64,000 bases of DNA from CAWEQO01 sp963811225 (GCA_963811225.1 CAWEQO010000001.1:558001-622000); one strand, 5' to 3'; positions 1 to 10,063 are shown, counted from the first letter of the stretch. The notes: generated by a model not told the origin, from the letters alone. Numbers and translations: made by a program.

Positions 1-171
1 ACCACAGAGAACCTTTTCAACCAATACCCTTACCTCAAAGAGCAGAACACCTCGGGCGATTTCTGGGCGCCGGGGTACCTGTTGGTCAGCGGGTCGAACC
101 CGCCGTCACCAGAGCTGCTTCGGAATTTCATTTACCAGACCCGCCGCCGCCAGGGTTTGTACCGGTTTTAG
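1..171 (+). pseudogene. C-terminal end of an IS200-like transposase (cut by window edge)
   Basis: Frame 1 is open from the first base to a TAG at 169-171 and gives 56 residues, including FWAPGYLLVSG near the middle and a basic tail ending RRRQGLYRF. The FWxPGYL-type strand and basic end resemble the C-terminus of Y1 (IS200/REP-associated) single-stranded-DNA transposases. A hairpin follows 12 bases after the stop, as at the ends of IS200-type elements. The catalytic Tyr and HUH motif lie outside the window, so whether the gene is intact cannot be judged. Family assignment is from memory of motif shape and is moderate. Confidence 0.5.
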
Positions 172-182
172 GCGCTGGCATC

Positions 183-213
183 CCCATGCTCTTCACAAAG
201 CATGGGAATGAGG
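183..213. repeat. IS200/REP-like hairpin and repeat copy
   Basis: An 8-bp inverted repeat (CCCATGCT / AGCATGGG, 183-190 and 199-206) follows the transposase stop. The stretch 191-213 recurs almost identically (22 of 23 bases) at 56144-56166. Hairpins of this kind mark the 3' ends of IS200-type elements and REP units mobilised by their transposases. Confidence 0.45.
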
Positions 214-292
214 GTCATAGCGGCTGCCATCCTGATGGAAGAAACAAAATTTTAATGGTTTTTGGCGGTATAGAAAGGAAGGGAGGGGTATC

Positions 293-3127
293 ATGCCCTC
301 CCCGCAGTTGTTTTACACGCTGACTGGGAATGAGAGTGAAATGCCACCCATTTTATATTTGATCGATGGACACGCGCTGGCCTACCGCACGTATTATGCG
401 CTGACCGCCACGAGCGGCGGACAAGCCATGGCCACCAAGAGCGGCGAGCTGACGGCCGGAGTATACGGCTTTGCCAGCGTGCTGCTGCGCCTGTTGGAGC
501 AGGAGCGGCCCGAGTTCTTAGCGGTCGCCTTCGATACCGGTAAGACCTTCCGCGATGCAATCTTCCCCGAATACAAAGCGACCCGCTCGAAGATGCCGGA
601 CGACCTGACCCCCCAAATCGACCGCATCCGCCAAATGGTGGATACCTTCGGCTTCCCTCGACTGGAGGCGGAGGGTTATGAGGCCGACGACGTGCTGGGC
701 AGCATCGCCCGCCAGGCGGTGGAGAAAGGCTTCGGCGTCAAGATCATCACCGGCGACCGTGACCTCCTGCAGCTGGTAGACGAGCGCATTATCGTCAACC
801 TGCCGGGGCGGGCCCTGTCGGACGCGCGCGACTACACCACAAAGGATGTGCAAGAATACCTGGGCGTGCGCCCGGATCAGGTGGTGGACTACAAAGCGCT
901 GGTGGGGGATTCCTCCGATAACATCCCGGGCGTACAGGGTGTAGGCAACAAAACCGCTACCAGCCTGCTGGGAAAATACGACACCCTGGAGGGCATCTAC
1001 GAACACCTGGACGAGATCTCGGCCGGGGCGCGCAAACGGCTGCAGGCCGGGAAGGATGCCGCCCGGCTCAGCCAGGATTTGGCGCAGATCCGCATCGACG
1101 TGCCGGTCACGCTGAATATGGACCGGGCGCGGGTCGGCTACACCGATTTGGAAGGGGTGGAATCGCTGTTCCGTGACCTGGAGTTCCGGACGCTGCTGCC
1201 GCGGCTGCGCAACCTGAACCCGCAGAATATCGAGACCGGTGAACCGGGGCAGCAGTTGACCCTGTTCGGCCAGGCGGTGAGCGAAGTCGGAACACCGCCG
1301 AGCTACCAGCTCGACACCCAGGTGGTGGACACACCCGAGGCGCTGCAGGAGATGCTGGCGCAGCTGGAGAGCGCCGAGATGATTGCCTTCGACACGGAGA
1401 CCAGCTCGCTCGATACGATGCGCTGCAAGCTGGTGGGCATTTCGTTGGCGGTGAAAGAAGGCCTGGGATACTACATCCCTGTGGGCCACGTCACAGGAGA
1501 GCGCCAGCTGTCGCTGGAAACGGTAATGGATGCGCTGCGCGGGCCGATGACCGACCCGAAGATCGAGAAAGCCGGACACAACCTCAAGTTCGACGTGGAG
1601 GTGATGGCGCGCAACGGGCTGTTCCCCAGCCCGCTGACCTTCGACACGATGGTAGCCGAGTTCCTGGTCGACCCGGCCTCGCGCAACCTGGGATTGAAGC
1701 GCATGGCGCAGATCTACCTGGACGCGCAGATGACCGAAATCATCGAGCTGATCGGGAAGGGCAAGGCGCAGATCACGATGGCGCAGGTTCTGGTGGAAAA
1801 GGCTGCACCCTACGCCGCAGCGGATGCCGAAGTAACGCTGCGGTTGATCCCGATCCTGCGCAAGCGGTTGGAAGAGCAGAACGCCTTGACCGTGTTCGAG
1901 ACGGTCGAGATGCCGCTGATCCCGGTGCTGGTGGATATGGAGATGGAAGGCATCCCGATCGACGAGGAGTTCTTCACCAACTTCTCCAAGGAGTTGACCG
2001 AGCGAATGGCCGAGATCGAGGAGCAAATCTACCAGGCAGTGGGGCATACCTTCAACCTGAACTCGACCCAGCAGCTTTCCAAGGCGCTGTTCGACACACT
2101 CAAGCTGGAGCCGCCCGACCGGCGGCGCAAGACCGCCAGCGGCCACTTCTCAACTGCAGCCGAAGTACTGGAGGAGATTAGCGAACAGCATGAGGTGGTG
2201 CAGTGGGTGCTGGAGTTCCGCGAGCTGGCCAAGCTGAAATCGACCTACGTGGAGGCGCTGCCGCAGCAGATCAACGAAGACACCGGCTGCATCCACACCT
2301 CCTTCTCGCAGACCGGTACGGTCACCGGGCGGGTGGCCTCGTCCGAGCCGAACTTGCAGAACATCCCCACCCGCACGGACCTGGGTCGGCGGGTGCGCGA
2401 GGGCTTTGTGGCGCGGCCGGGGCACTTGCTGCTGTCGGTGGACTACTCGCAGATCGAGCTGCGCATCGTGGCGGCGATGTCGGGCGACGAGGCCATGTTG
2501 AACGCCTTCCGAGCCGGGCAAGACATCCATGCCACCACAGCCGCGGCGATCTACGGCGTACCGCTGGAGCAGGTGACGAAAGAGCAGCGCTCGAACGCCA
2601 AAGGCATCAACTTTGGGCTGGTGTACGGAATCAGCGCGTTTGGGCTGATGCGCTACACCGGGCAGACCCTGGCGGAGGCGGACAACTTCGTCAAGGCCTA
2701 CTACGAGCAGTTCCCGGGTGTAAAGGGCTACCTGGACGACCTGCGCAAGCTGGCCAAGAAGCAGGGCTACGTCGAGACGCTGCTGGGCCGGCGGCGCTAC
2801 TTCCCCAACCTGTTGCACGCAACCAACCCCAACATTCGCGCCCGCGAAGAGCGGGAGGCCATCAACGCCCCGATCCAGGGCACGGCCGCCGACATCATGA
2901 AGCTGGCGATGATCAAGGTGCCCCAGGCGTTGAAAGATGCCGGGCTGCGGGCCAGGGTGCTCTTGCAGGTGCACGACGAATTGGTACTCGAAGTGTCCGA
3001 GAAAGAGCTGGACCAGGCGGTCAAGGTGGTGCAGGAAACGATGGAGAACGTCTATCCGCTTTCGATCCCGCTGGAGACAGAGGCGCGGGTCGGCAAGGAT
3101 TGGGGACATATGCGGGTTGTAGAATAG
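293..3127 (+). CDS. polA: DNA polymerase I
   Basis: Family A DNA polymerase for Okazaki-fragment processing and repair, 944 aa (the usual size for a three-domain Pol I). The N-terminal 5'-3' exonuclease starts LIDGHALAYR and includes an H3TH region (SSDNIPGVQGVG). The 3'-5' proofreading domain keeps the DxE motif (AFDTETSSLD, about residue 363). Polymerase motif A (DYSQIELRI, about 715), motif B (RSNAKGINFGLVYG, about 765) and motif C (QVHDEL, about 890) are all intact. The ATG at 293 has a strong GGGAGGGG site about 5 bases upstream and gives a 16-residue leader. The in-frame ATG at 341 (MPPILYLIDG) is where most relatives begin but has a weaker site. Confidence 0.97.
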   Translation: MPSPQLFYTLTGNESEMPPILYLIDGHALAYRTYYALTATSGGQAMATKSGELTAGVYGFASVLLRLLEQERPEFLAVAFDTGKTFRDAIFPEYKATRSKMPDDLTPQIDRIRQMVDTFGFPRLEAEGYEADDVLGSIARQAVEKGFGVKIITGDRDLLQLVDERIIVNLPGRALSDARDYTTKDVQEYLGVRPDQVVDYKALVGDSSDNIPGVQGVGNKTATSLLGKYDTLEGIYEHLDEISAGARKRLQAGKDAARLSQDLAQIRIDVPVTLNMDRARVGYTDLEGVESLFRDLEFRTLLPRLRNLNPQNIETGEPGQQLTLFGQAVSEVGTPPSYQLDTQVVDTPEALQEMLAQLESAEMIAFDTETSSLDTMRCKLVGISLAVKEGLGYYIPVGHVTGERQLSLETVMDALRGPMTDPKIEKAGHNLKFDVEVMARNGLFPSPLTFDTMVAEFLVDPASRNLGLKRMAQIYLDAQMTEIIELIGKGKAQITMAQVLVEKAAPYAAADAEVTLRLIPILRKRLEEQNALTVFETVEMPLIPVLVDMEMEGIPIDEEFFTNFSKELTERMAEIEEQIYQAVGHTFNLNSTQQLSKALFDTLKLEPPDRRRKTASGHFSTAAEVLEEISEQHEVVQWVLEFRELAKLKSTYVEALPQQINEDTGCIHTSFSQTGTVTGRVASSEPNLQNIPTRTDLGRRVREGFVARPGHLLLSVDYSQIELRIVAAMSGDEAMLNAFRAGQDIHATTAAAIYGVPLEQVTKEQRSNAKGINFGLVYGISAFGLMRYTGQTLAEADNFVKAYYEQFPGVKGYLDDLRKLAKKQGYVETLLGRRRYFPNLLHATNPNIRAREEREAINAPIQGTAADIMKLAMIKVPQALKDAGLRARVLLQVHDELVLEVSEKELDQAVKVVQETMENVYPLSIPLETEARVGKDWGHMRVVE

Positions 3128-3161
3128 AGGCTTCCTTTCACCGGGAAGACAGCAGCCCCGC

Positions 3162-3186
3162 CCCCTCTCCATTTCATCGAGAGGGG
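3162..3186. repeat. 8-bp inverted repeat after polA
   Basis: CCCCTCTC (3162-3169) and GAGAGGGG (3179-3186) form a hairpin 35 bases after the polA stop. A looser relative, rich in the same CCCC...GGAGAGGGG sequence, follows at about 3203-3230. No T-run follows, so its role as a terminator is uncertain. Confidence 0.4.
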
Positions 3187-3335
3187 CAAGAAAAGAAGTA
3201 AGCCCCCTTTCCAGTGGATGGAGAGGGGAGAAAGATGAAAGAAACGGGCTCTTCTCGCCGTCTGGGAGAAGGCGCTCCGCGAGGTGAGATCTACCCGGGA
3301 AGACACAATATCTATATACAGAAGACAGGGCCAAT

Positions 3336-5639
3336 ATGAGCGGTGACCAAAAAGCATTCGAGCGAGCGATGAACAAAGGCCACTCGGCCGCATGGGAAAA
3401 GAATTGGAGCCAGGCTGCGTCCTTTTACCGCCAGGCGATTGGCGAGTTCCCTAGCCACCCCATGGCGCTTAACAGCCTGGGGCTGGCCCTGTTTGAGATG
3501 CAGGATTACGAACAGGCGCTGCACACCTACGAGCAGGCGGCGCGGTCCTCGCCGGAAGATCCTCTGCCGTACGAGAAGATGGCGCGAATCTGCGAGCAGC
3601 TCGGCAAGCAGACCCGCGCGGTGCAGATGGGGATGAAGACCGCCGAGCTGCATCTGAAAGCCCACAACGTCGAGAAGGCGATCGAAAACTGGAAGCAGGT
3701 GGTGACGCTGCAGCCGGAGCACCTGGCGGCGCGTACTCGCCTGGCGATGGTTTACGAGCGCATGAACCGCAAAAACGAAGCCGCCGCGGAATACCTGGCC
3801 TCCGCCAGCATTTTACAGCGGGCCGGAGACCTGGCCAAGTCGATGCAGGTGGCGGCCTACGTGCAGCAGATGCTGCCGGATTCAGCCGAGGCCAAGCAAG
3901 CCACCACCCGCCTGCGCAACAATCAGCCGCTGCCCCGGCCAGCACGACCACGTCCAGCGGCCCCTCCGCGTGAAGAGACCCAGCTGCTGGCCGCTCCGAA
4001 AGAAGAAAAAAAGATCGACCCGGTTGGCGAGGCGCGCCAGCGGGCCATGGCCGACCTGGCCGAACTGCTGTTCGAGCAAGCCGAGGATAACGGAGGCGTA
4101 GAGACCGGCCGGCGGGGATTGGCGGCGCTGACACGCGGCACGGGCACCGGTTCACTGGGGCACTCGGACCGGACGCGGCTGCTGATGCACCTGGGGCAGG
4201 CAATCGAGTCGCAGTCGCACGGTGATGACAACCAGGCAGCGGCGGAGCTGGAGCGGGCCATGGACTTAGGCCTATCACACCCGGCGGCCGACTTCGACAT
4301 CGGTCTGCTGCATTCACAGCGCAGCCCGCAGCGGGCGCTGCGGTCCTTGCAGCGAGCCGTCAAGCATCCGGATTATGCGCTGGGCTCCTACCTGGCGCTT
4401 GCCAAGATTTACGAACAGAGCGAGGACAGCGAAAATGCGGCAACGGCTTACCTGCAGGCGCTGCGCCTGGCCGACGCCGCCACGGTGTCCATGGAGCACT
4501 CGGACGAGCTGGCCCAACTGTATGAGCCGATCATCGAAGGGCAGATGCGGATCAAGGATACCGACAAGCTCAAGAAGATGTGCAGCACGGTTTCAGTGCA
4601 GTTGATGCGACCGGACTGGCGCAGCTACTTGCAGACCGCCCGACGCGAGATGCCGGAACAGCCCGGCAGCGGACTGCCGGTGCCGCTGGCCGAGATGCTG
4701 CTGGAGACCAACAGCAGCCAGGTGGTTGAGGCGCTGGGGCGGGTGCGGGCGCTTGTGGATCAACGCAAGTACCGCACGGCCATGGAAGAGGTGTATAACG
4801 CCGTTCAGGTTTCGCCCACCTACCTGCCGCTGCACATCCAGATTGGCGACATCCTGCTGCGCAACGGGCAGACCCAAGAGGCGGTCATCAAGTTCATGCT
4901 GGTGGCCGAGTTGTACAGCCTGCGGGGCGAAGCGATCCAGGCCATGCGGCTGCTGACCCGGGTGGTGCAGATGGCCCCGATGGAGCTGAAGGTGCGCAGC
5001 AAGCTGATCGACTTGCTGGTGGCGCAAGGACACCTGGAGGAAGCCATCCGGCAGTACATGGACCTGGCGATGGTGTACTACCACCTGGCCGAACTGAACA
5101 TGGCGCGCCAAACGTACGCTGCGGCGCTGCGGCTGGCGCAGCAAGCCAAGGTGGACCCCTCGTACACCGTGGAACTGCTCTACAAGGTGGCCGACATCGA
5201 TCTGCAGCGGCTGGACCTGCGCCAGGCGGTGCGGATCTTCGAGCAGATCCGCACGATGGAGCCGGAGGACATGCGCGCCCGGCGCTCGATCATCGACCTG
5301 TACTTCCGACTGGGGCAGGATGTTGCCGCGCTGAGCGAGGTGGATGGCTTCACCGCCCTGCTGGAACACTCGGGTCAGCGCAACACGGCGATCGAGTTCT
5401 TGAGCGACCTGACCAACGAGCGGCCGGAGAGCATGGAGCTAAACAAGCGCCTGGCGGACCTGTACGTGCGCAACGGGCAGATCCTGCTGGCGGTGGAGCG
5501 CCTGGATATGATCGCCGATGCGCTGCTGAATGCAGGCAACCGCGAGGGGGCCATGGCGATGTTGAAGGCGATCATCGCCTTGAAGCCGGTAAATGTGAAG
5601 GATTATCAGGTCGCCCTGCAGAAGCTGCAGAGAGCCTAG
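3336..5639 (+). CDS. Large tetratricopeptide-repeat (TPR) protein
   Basis: A 767-residue soluble protein made almost entirely of TPR-type helical pairs. Clear units are ALNSLGLALFEMQDYEQALHTYEQA (about residues 45-70), a unit with ARTRLAMVYERMNRKNEAAAEY (about 132-153), several more around 280-390, and a second array from about 470 to the end (for example RMARQTYAAALRLAQQA). A Pro/Arg/Lys-rich linker (about 195-235) separates a short N-terminal array from the long C-terminal one. No signal peptide or membrane segment is visible. TPR arrays are protein-docking scaffolds; no enzyme domain is seen, so partner and pathway are unknown. The start ATG has little Shine-Dalgarno support; the next downstream ATGs would remove part of the first helix. 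Confidence 0.85.
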   Translation: MSGDQKAFERAMNKGHSAAWEKNWSQAASFYRQAIGEFPSHPMALNSLGLALFEMQDYEQALHTYEQAARSSPEDPLPYEKMARICEQLGKQTRAVQMGMKTAELHLKAHNVEKAIENWKQVVTLQPEHLAARTRLAMVYERMNRKNEAAAEYLASASILQRAGDLAKSMQVAAYVQQMLPDSAEAKQATTRLRNNQPLPRPARPRPAAPPREETQLLAAPKEEKKIDPVGEARQRAMADLAELLFEQAEDNGGVETGRRGLAALTRGTGTGSLGHSDRTRLLMHLGQAIESQSHGDDNQAAAELERAMDLGLSHPAADFDIGLLHSQRSPQRALRSLQRAVKHPDYALGSYLALAKIYEQSEDSENAATAYLQALRLADAATVSMEHSDELAQLYEPIIEGQMRIKDTDKLKKMCSTVSVQLMRPDWRSYLQTARREMPEQPGSGLPVPLAEMLLETNSSQVVEALGRVRALVDQRKYRTAMEEVYNAVQVSPTYLPLHIQIGDILLRNGQTQEAVIKFMLVAELYSLRGEAIQAMRLLTRVVQMAPMELKVRSKLIDLLVAQGHLEEAIRQYMDLAMVYYHLAELNMARQTYAAALRLAQQAKVDPSYTVELLYKVADIDLQRLDLRQAVRIFEQIRTMEPEDMRARRSIIDLYFRLGQDVAALSEVDGFTALLEHSGQRNTAIEFLSDLTNERPESMELNKRLADLYVRNGQILLAVERLDMIADALLNAGNREGAMAMLKAIIALKPVNVKDYQVALQKLQRA

Positions 5640-5648
5640 GCAGTTCGC

Positions 5649-5715
5649 GATTCAGCAATGAAGGAATGGGAGGCTGTGCTGCTGACACGGCCTCCTATTC
5701 CATCATTGCTGAATC
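5649..5715. terminator. Long imperfect palindrome after the TPR gene
   Basis: Arms 5649-5674 and 5690-5715 match at 24 of 26 positions and fold into a 26-bp stem with a 15-base loop, 10 bases after the TPR stop. No clear T-run follows. Probably a transcription end or mRNA-end structure. Confidence 0.55.
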
Positions 5716-5898
5716 ACAAATTGCCTCTGCTTCTATCATCTGAGTTTGGAACGAATCACCCCCATTGAACGTATATAGATTAGGTCTTTCATTCGAAGCG
5801 ATTCTGTGTTACAAATTAATTAATTATTCACCAATGTGCTTGATAATTTAGCGATTGTGGATCGAATCCCAGTTGAGAAGGGGCATGTCAAACTACCT

Positions 5899-6825
5899 AT
5901 GAACAACGCTGCAGTGCTTGACAAATTGAACGGTTGTGCCGTGGGGGCGGCAGTTGGGGATGCCTTGGGCATGCCGTCGGAATTCGGGCCAATGCGCCCG
6001 ATCGACTCGCTGGTGCGTGAGATGGTCTCCGGGCGGATCTCGGCCGGACGGTTCACCGACGACACGGAAACAGCCCTGGCAGTCGCCGAGAGCCTGATCG
6101 TTCACAGATCGTTGGACCCAGAGGACCTGGTGAAACGCTTGCTGAAATGGAAGCGCTCCATGCCGCTGGATATCGGCGTGCACACCTCAATGGTGCTCGG
6201 TTGGATTGCAGGCGGCATGACCTGGGAGCAGGCGGCCGAGCGCATCCGGCGAGACTTGCCGGCCACGGCCGGGAACGGCTCCGTGGCGCGCTGCTGGCCG
6301 GTAGCGGTTGCGTGGTGGAACGACCGCGAGCAGATGATCAAGGACAGCGAGGCGCAGAGTATGGTCACGCACCCGCACCTGGAGTGCACCAGCGGCTCGG
6401 CCTTCATCAACTGGATGATCGCGGAGATGGCAACCGGCGCAGGGCCGCGGGCGGCTTACGAATCGGCCTTCACGGCCATCGACCTGGGGAACGAATTTTG
6501 CCAGGTCGTGCAGAACGCGCCCAACGCCAAGCGCGAAGAGCTGAAGAACAGCGGCTGGGTGCGGCACACGGTGGAAAGCTCGCTGTGGGCCCTGCTGAAC
6601 ACGGATTCGTTCGAAGAGGCGCTAGTACAGGTGGTCAACCTGGGCGGCGACACCGACACTGCCGGAGCGGTAACGGGCGCGCTGGCCGGCGCAGCTTACG
6701 GCCTGGAAGCCATCCCAACCCGGTGGGTGGAAAAGCTCAACGGCGAATGGCCGTTGGGATCGGGCAAGAACTGGGATGCGAGCACCTTCGTCCGGCTGGT
6801 GGGCCGGCTCACTGCGGACACATAA
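5899..6825 (+). CDS. ADP-ribosylglycohydrolase family protein (DraG/ARH-like)
   Basis: Predicted to remove ADP-ribose from proteins or small acceptors using two Mg2+/Mn2+ ions. The family marks are all present: GDALGMPSEFG (about residue 20), the metal-binding FTDDTE (about 52), GNGSVAR (about 124), a THPH site, and the C-terminal LGGDTDTAGAVTGA (about 248) that supplies the other metal ligands. Length (308 aa) fits the family. The ATG at 5899 places the domain at the very start as in relatives; an in-frame GTG at 5836 would add 21 unrelated residues. The stop overlaps the start of the next gene by one base (TAATG), so the two are probably translationally coupled. Substrate unknown. Confidence 0.88.
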   Translation: MNNAAVLDKLNGCAVGAAVGDALGMPSEFGPMRPIDSLVREMVSGRISAGRFTDDTETALAVAESLIVHRSLDPEDLVKRLLKWKRSMPLDIGVHTSMVLGWIAGGMTWEQAAERIRRDLPATAGNGSVARCWPVAVAWWNDREQMIKDSEAQSMVTHPHLECTSGSAFINWMIAEMATGAGPRAAYESAFTAIDLGNEFCQVVQNAPNAKREELKNSGWVRHTVESSLWALLNTDSFEEALVQVVNLGGDTDTAGAVTGALAGAAYGLEAIPTRWVEKLNGEWPLGSGKNWDASTFVRLVGRLTADT

Positions 6826-9800
6826 TGCTGAATAAGCGACTACACGGCGGGCCGGCTGGGATACAACCACAGGCCCGCCGCCTCCATTTCTCCCTTCTAT
6901 TTCTCCTCTGTTTGCTGATCTTTAACGCCTATGCCACCATGCGGCTGGCCGGTCTGGCGGCCGCGCCGGGCGCAACCCTGCGCACCGATTCGAGCGACTA
7001 TCTGACCATCGCCGCCATCCCCATCTGGGACATCAATTTTTGGACACATACCCGCTCGATGGCCGCACCGCTGATCTACAAGCTGGTGAGCGGGCGAGCG
7101 GAGAGCATCCCCCTGCTGCAGACGCTGGTATCGGTGGCAGGCTGGGGGCTGCTGGCCGCATCGCTGGCGCGGCGAATGCGCGCCGGCTGGCTGAAGGCAG
7201 CGGCATTTGCGGCGGTCCTGCTGTTCAGCCTGAGCGCCGACATCACCCAGTGGGACTCGGTCGTAATGAGCGAGTCGCTGTCGCTGTCGTTCCTGGCGCT
7301 GTGGGTGGCGGCCTGGCTGTGGCTGCTGGACGGTTGGCATCCCCTGGCGATGGCGGCGGTGGCTGTGGTGGGATTCCTGTTTGTGTTCACGCGAGAGGTG
7401 AACGCTTACCTGGGGCTGGCGGCCGGGGTGATCCTGATTGGGGCGTATTTGTGGAAGCGGCATGCCGCACGATTCGACGAAGGCGACGAACTCCTGCGAC
7501 GGCAAAAGGCGCTGGCGCTGGGATTGGCGCTGGCGGCAATCTTTGCGCTGAACGCGCCGCTCTCGGCGCGCGGCGAGCGCTGGGTGTTCCCGCTGTTAAA
7601 CGTGATTGCCCAGCGCATCCTGCCGTCTGAGGAGTTCACCCGCTTCTTCACATCCCGCGGCATGCCGGTCAACTCGACGCTGCGGTCGTTAGAAGGCCAG
7701 TGGGGCAACAGCCAGGATTCCGCCTTTTATAATTCAGATCAGCTGCGCGGCTTCCAGGCCTGGCTCTACCGGGAAGGCCGGGTGAGCTACTATGACTTCC
7801 TGTTCAGCCACCTGGGCTGGACGCTGGCCGATCCGGTGCGAAACGCCGGGGCGCTGCTCTCGCCGCAAGTGCGCAATTTTGGACCAGAGGACTATCAGGG
7901 CGCGCTGCCGGGCTGGGTCGAAGAGATGATCTATCCGGAGGCGTCGTCGGTATGGGCATTTGTGTGGCTGGGCTTGACGGTCGGGATGCTGGCGGCGGTG
8001 GCCGTGCAGCGCCGCAAGATGCATCCGGCCTGGCTGGCGGGGGCGGCGGCGGTTGCGCTGGTGTACCCGCACGCAGCCCTGGTCTATCAGGGCGACGTGA
8101 TGGAAATGGCGCGGCATGCGGTTGGCGTGGCAGTGCAGGCGCGCCTGGGCGTGTGGCTGACGCTGGCGTTTGCGTTGGATGGGCTGACCTACCCCCAGGC
8201 GTCCTGTATGAAGGGAAGGAACGACAGGCGCAGGCATTACCGCAGGGAAATTCTCACCACTCGCTGGCGGGACTTCACCAAATTTTTGGGGCATACGGCG
8301 CAGTCGGCGGAGTTCTTGGCGGCTGCGTGGCTGGCGGTGTCGGCGCTGGAGGGGCTGACGATTGCAAACCATTTCCGCTCTCAGGCCTACTCGCTGATGC
8401 CGATGCTGCTGCTAACGCTGGCATTAGCCCTGTGGGTGGTGTGGGTGTACCGCAAGCCGCAGACCGTCGAGCGGGGGATGCGGTGGCTGTCGCCGGAAGA
8501 AAGCAAGGCACGGCTGTATGGGGCGAGCCTGGGGCTGCTGGCGCTGATTGGCGCGTGCATCCTGGCGCTGGCGCTGTTCTCCCCGGCGAACAGTGGGGAG
8601 ATTATCAGGTCGCTGAGCGTCTCTACCCGCCTGATGCGGATGTACGGCGCTGCCCAGGCGCTGCTCGGCCCACTGCTCCCAGGGATCGCCTGGCTGGGGT
8701 TGATGGCCGCGCAGGCGCTGGGCGCGCTAGTGGTGGTATTCAAGGCGTTCTATCGCGAGCTGTGGCGCGCGGGGGTAGTGTACCGGTTGGGCGCGGCGGC
8801 GCTGGTGGTGGCAGCCGGGATCGGCCAGATGGCGCTGCTGTACCTGCGCCTGCCGGGGCTGCAAGAGATCAGCGGATGGCGCTACCCATACCGGGCGCTG
8901 GACGTGGGCCTATCCGGGCATCTCGTGTTCCTCGGGCTGTTGGCGCTGGCCTCCGCCGGTACGGTTTTCCTGTCCACGCGGCCTAAAAAACCTATCCGGA
9001 ACGCATTCCTAACGGCCGGCCTCTGGCTGGCGCTCGAGGTTGGATTCATTTTCCTGATCTTCCCATGGGGCGCTTACGGAATCCTGGCGGACGGGCTGGT
9101 GTATGTGGTGGACCTGCCGTTCGCGGGGCTGGCCCTGTTGGGCTTGATCCTGACCGGTATCGCATTGAAAACGCCGGCGGCGGCGCTGCTGATGCTGGTC
9201 GCGCCGGTTTTTTTGATAGGTCCCCAGGTCGCCCCGTTCGAAATCAACCGCTATGCGCTGCCATTTGTGGGGGTGATGGCGCTGTGGTTGGGGCAGCATG
9301 CCATGCGCCGCTCAGCCCTGTGGGCGGCGCTCGCAGCAGGTTTCCTCCTGGGAGCCGGGACAGCGATCGCTGCTCCCATGGCTGCCTTATTCGGGATGGT
9401 GTTGGGTTGGATCTGGCTCGATGCCGGCTTACAGACGGAACGAAATCTCAGGCGGACCGCGATCCTGTCGGCCGCGTTGGCAGCCGGGGCAGGCGCAGGA
9501 TTACTGTCGGCGGTGCAAATGGGCAACCACCCGATGGCAAGCTACCTGGCGAACCTGGCCGCTGCCCGCAGCGAATTGGGCCTGCACCTGGGCCTGTATT
9601 CCTGGCTGGTGCGGGTCAAACTGGACCCGTTCGAGCTGGCGTTCCTGGCCGGGCTGCCGCTGGCCGGGCTGGCAGGCTTGCGAATCCTGCGAGCCGGGTA
9701 TGCGTTCGCCCACCAACAAGCCGGACGGCTGGACGCGCTGGCGCTGGCATTCAGCGCTGCGCTGGCGGCGCTGGTTCTGGCGCTGCCGCCGTTTGGCGGA

Positions 9801-9944
9801 ACGGCGATACAGTGGCTGTTCCTGCTGCCGCCGATGGCGCTGCTGGCGGGCGACGAGGCGCAAACACTCTTCCCGGGCAGATGGGCTGCGCTGGCGGTGG
9901 CGATGCAACTGGTGATTTGCTTCCTGGTTTTCCGCTTCCTCTAA
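6825..9944 (+). CDS. Very large polytopic membrane protein, glycosyltransferase-like
   Basis: A 1039-residue integral membrane protein with roughly twenty or more hydrophobic segments. The first begins about residue 23 (HFSLLFLLCLLIFNAYA). The first 450 residues (acidic SSDYLTI patch, then TM segments, then a conserved-looking MEMARHAVGVAVQARLGVWL end) recall lipid-linked-sugar glycosyltransferases of the GT-C class. The remainder looks like a second, very Ala/Leu-rich membrane unit. No catalytic motif can be named with confidence. An open frame runs upstream to 6147 through the preceding gene, but the ATG at 6825 overlapping that stop (TAATG) is the sensible start. Possible roles are cell-envelope sugar transfer or polymer export. 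Confidence 0.75.
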   Translation: MLNKRLHGGPAGIQPQARRLHFSLLFLLCLLIFNAYATMRLAGLAAAPGATLRTDSSDYLTIAAIPIWDINFWTHTRSMAAPLIYKLVSGRAESIPLLQTLVSVAGWGLLAASLARRMRAGWLKAAAFAAVLLFSLSADITQWDSVVMSESLSLSFLALWVAAWLWLLDGWHPLAMAAVAVVGFLFVFTREVNAYLGLAAGVILIGAYLWKRHAARFDEGDELLRRQKALALGLALAAIFALNAPLSARGERWVFPLLNVIAQRILPSEEFTRFFTSRGMPVNSTLRSLEGQWGNSQDSAFYNSDQLRGFQAWLYREGRVSYYDFLFSHLGWTLADPVRNAGALLSPQVRNFGPEDYQGALPGWVEEMIYPEASSVWAFVWLGLTVGMLAAVAVQRRKMHPAWLAGAAAVALVYPHAALVYQGDVMEMARHAVGVAVQARLGVWLTLAFALDGLTYPQASCMKGRNDRRRHYRREILTTRWRDFTKFLGHTAQSAEFLAAAWLAVSALEGLTIANHFRSQAYSLMPMLLLTLALALWVVWVYRKPQTVERGMRWLSPEESKARLYGASLGLLALIGACILALALFSPANSGEIIRSLSVSTRLMRMYGAAQALLGPLLPGIAWLGLMAAQALGALVVVFKAFYRELWRAGVVYRLGAAALVVAAGIGQMALLYLRLPGLQEISGWRYPYRALDVGLSGHLVFLGLLALASAGTVFLSTRPKKPIRNAFLTAGLWLALEVGFIFLIFPWGAYGILADGLVYVVDLPFAGLALLGLILTGIALKTPAAALLMLVAPVFLIGPQVAPFEINRYALPFVGVMALWLGQHAMRRSALWAALAAGFLLGAGTAIAAPMAALFGMVLGWIWLDAGLQTERNLRRTAILSAALAAGAGAGLLSAVQMGNHPMASYLANLAAARSELGLHLGLYSWLVRVKLDPFELAFLAGLPLAGLAGLRILRAGYAFAHQQAGRLDALALAFSAALAALVLALPPFGGTAIQWLFLLPPMALLAGDEAQTLFPGRWAALAVAMQLVICFLVFRFL

Positions 9945-10063
9945 ACAGCACGTGAAATTTTCGCGAATATTTGGTTATTTGTCATCCATTTTCTGTGATT
10001 TTTAGTCACCGACTCTTTCAGCTTGAAATGTTATACTCAATTGTGTACAAAGGAACTAATGAA

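Noticed and set aside
518..2146. Long minus-strand open frame (542 aa) inside polA
   Set aside because: His/Gln/Arg-rich mirror of a high-GC gene; polA has all its motifs on the other strand.
5850..5880. tRNA-like T-arm (GGATCGAATCC)
   Set aside because: Loop too short and no acceptor or anticodon arms around it; no tRNA gene was found anywhere in the window.
6147..6824. Upstream extension of the large membrane protein
   Set aside because: It runs through the ADP-ribosylglycohydrolase gene in another frame and reads as Arg/Gly/Ala filler; the ATG at 6825 overlapping the stop is better.
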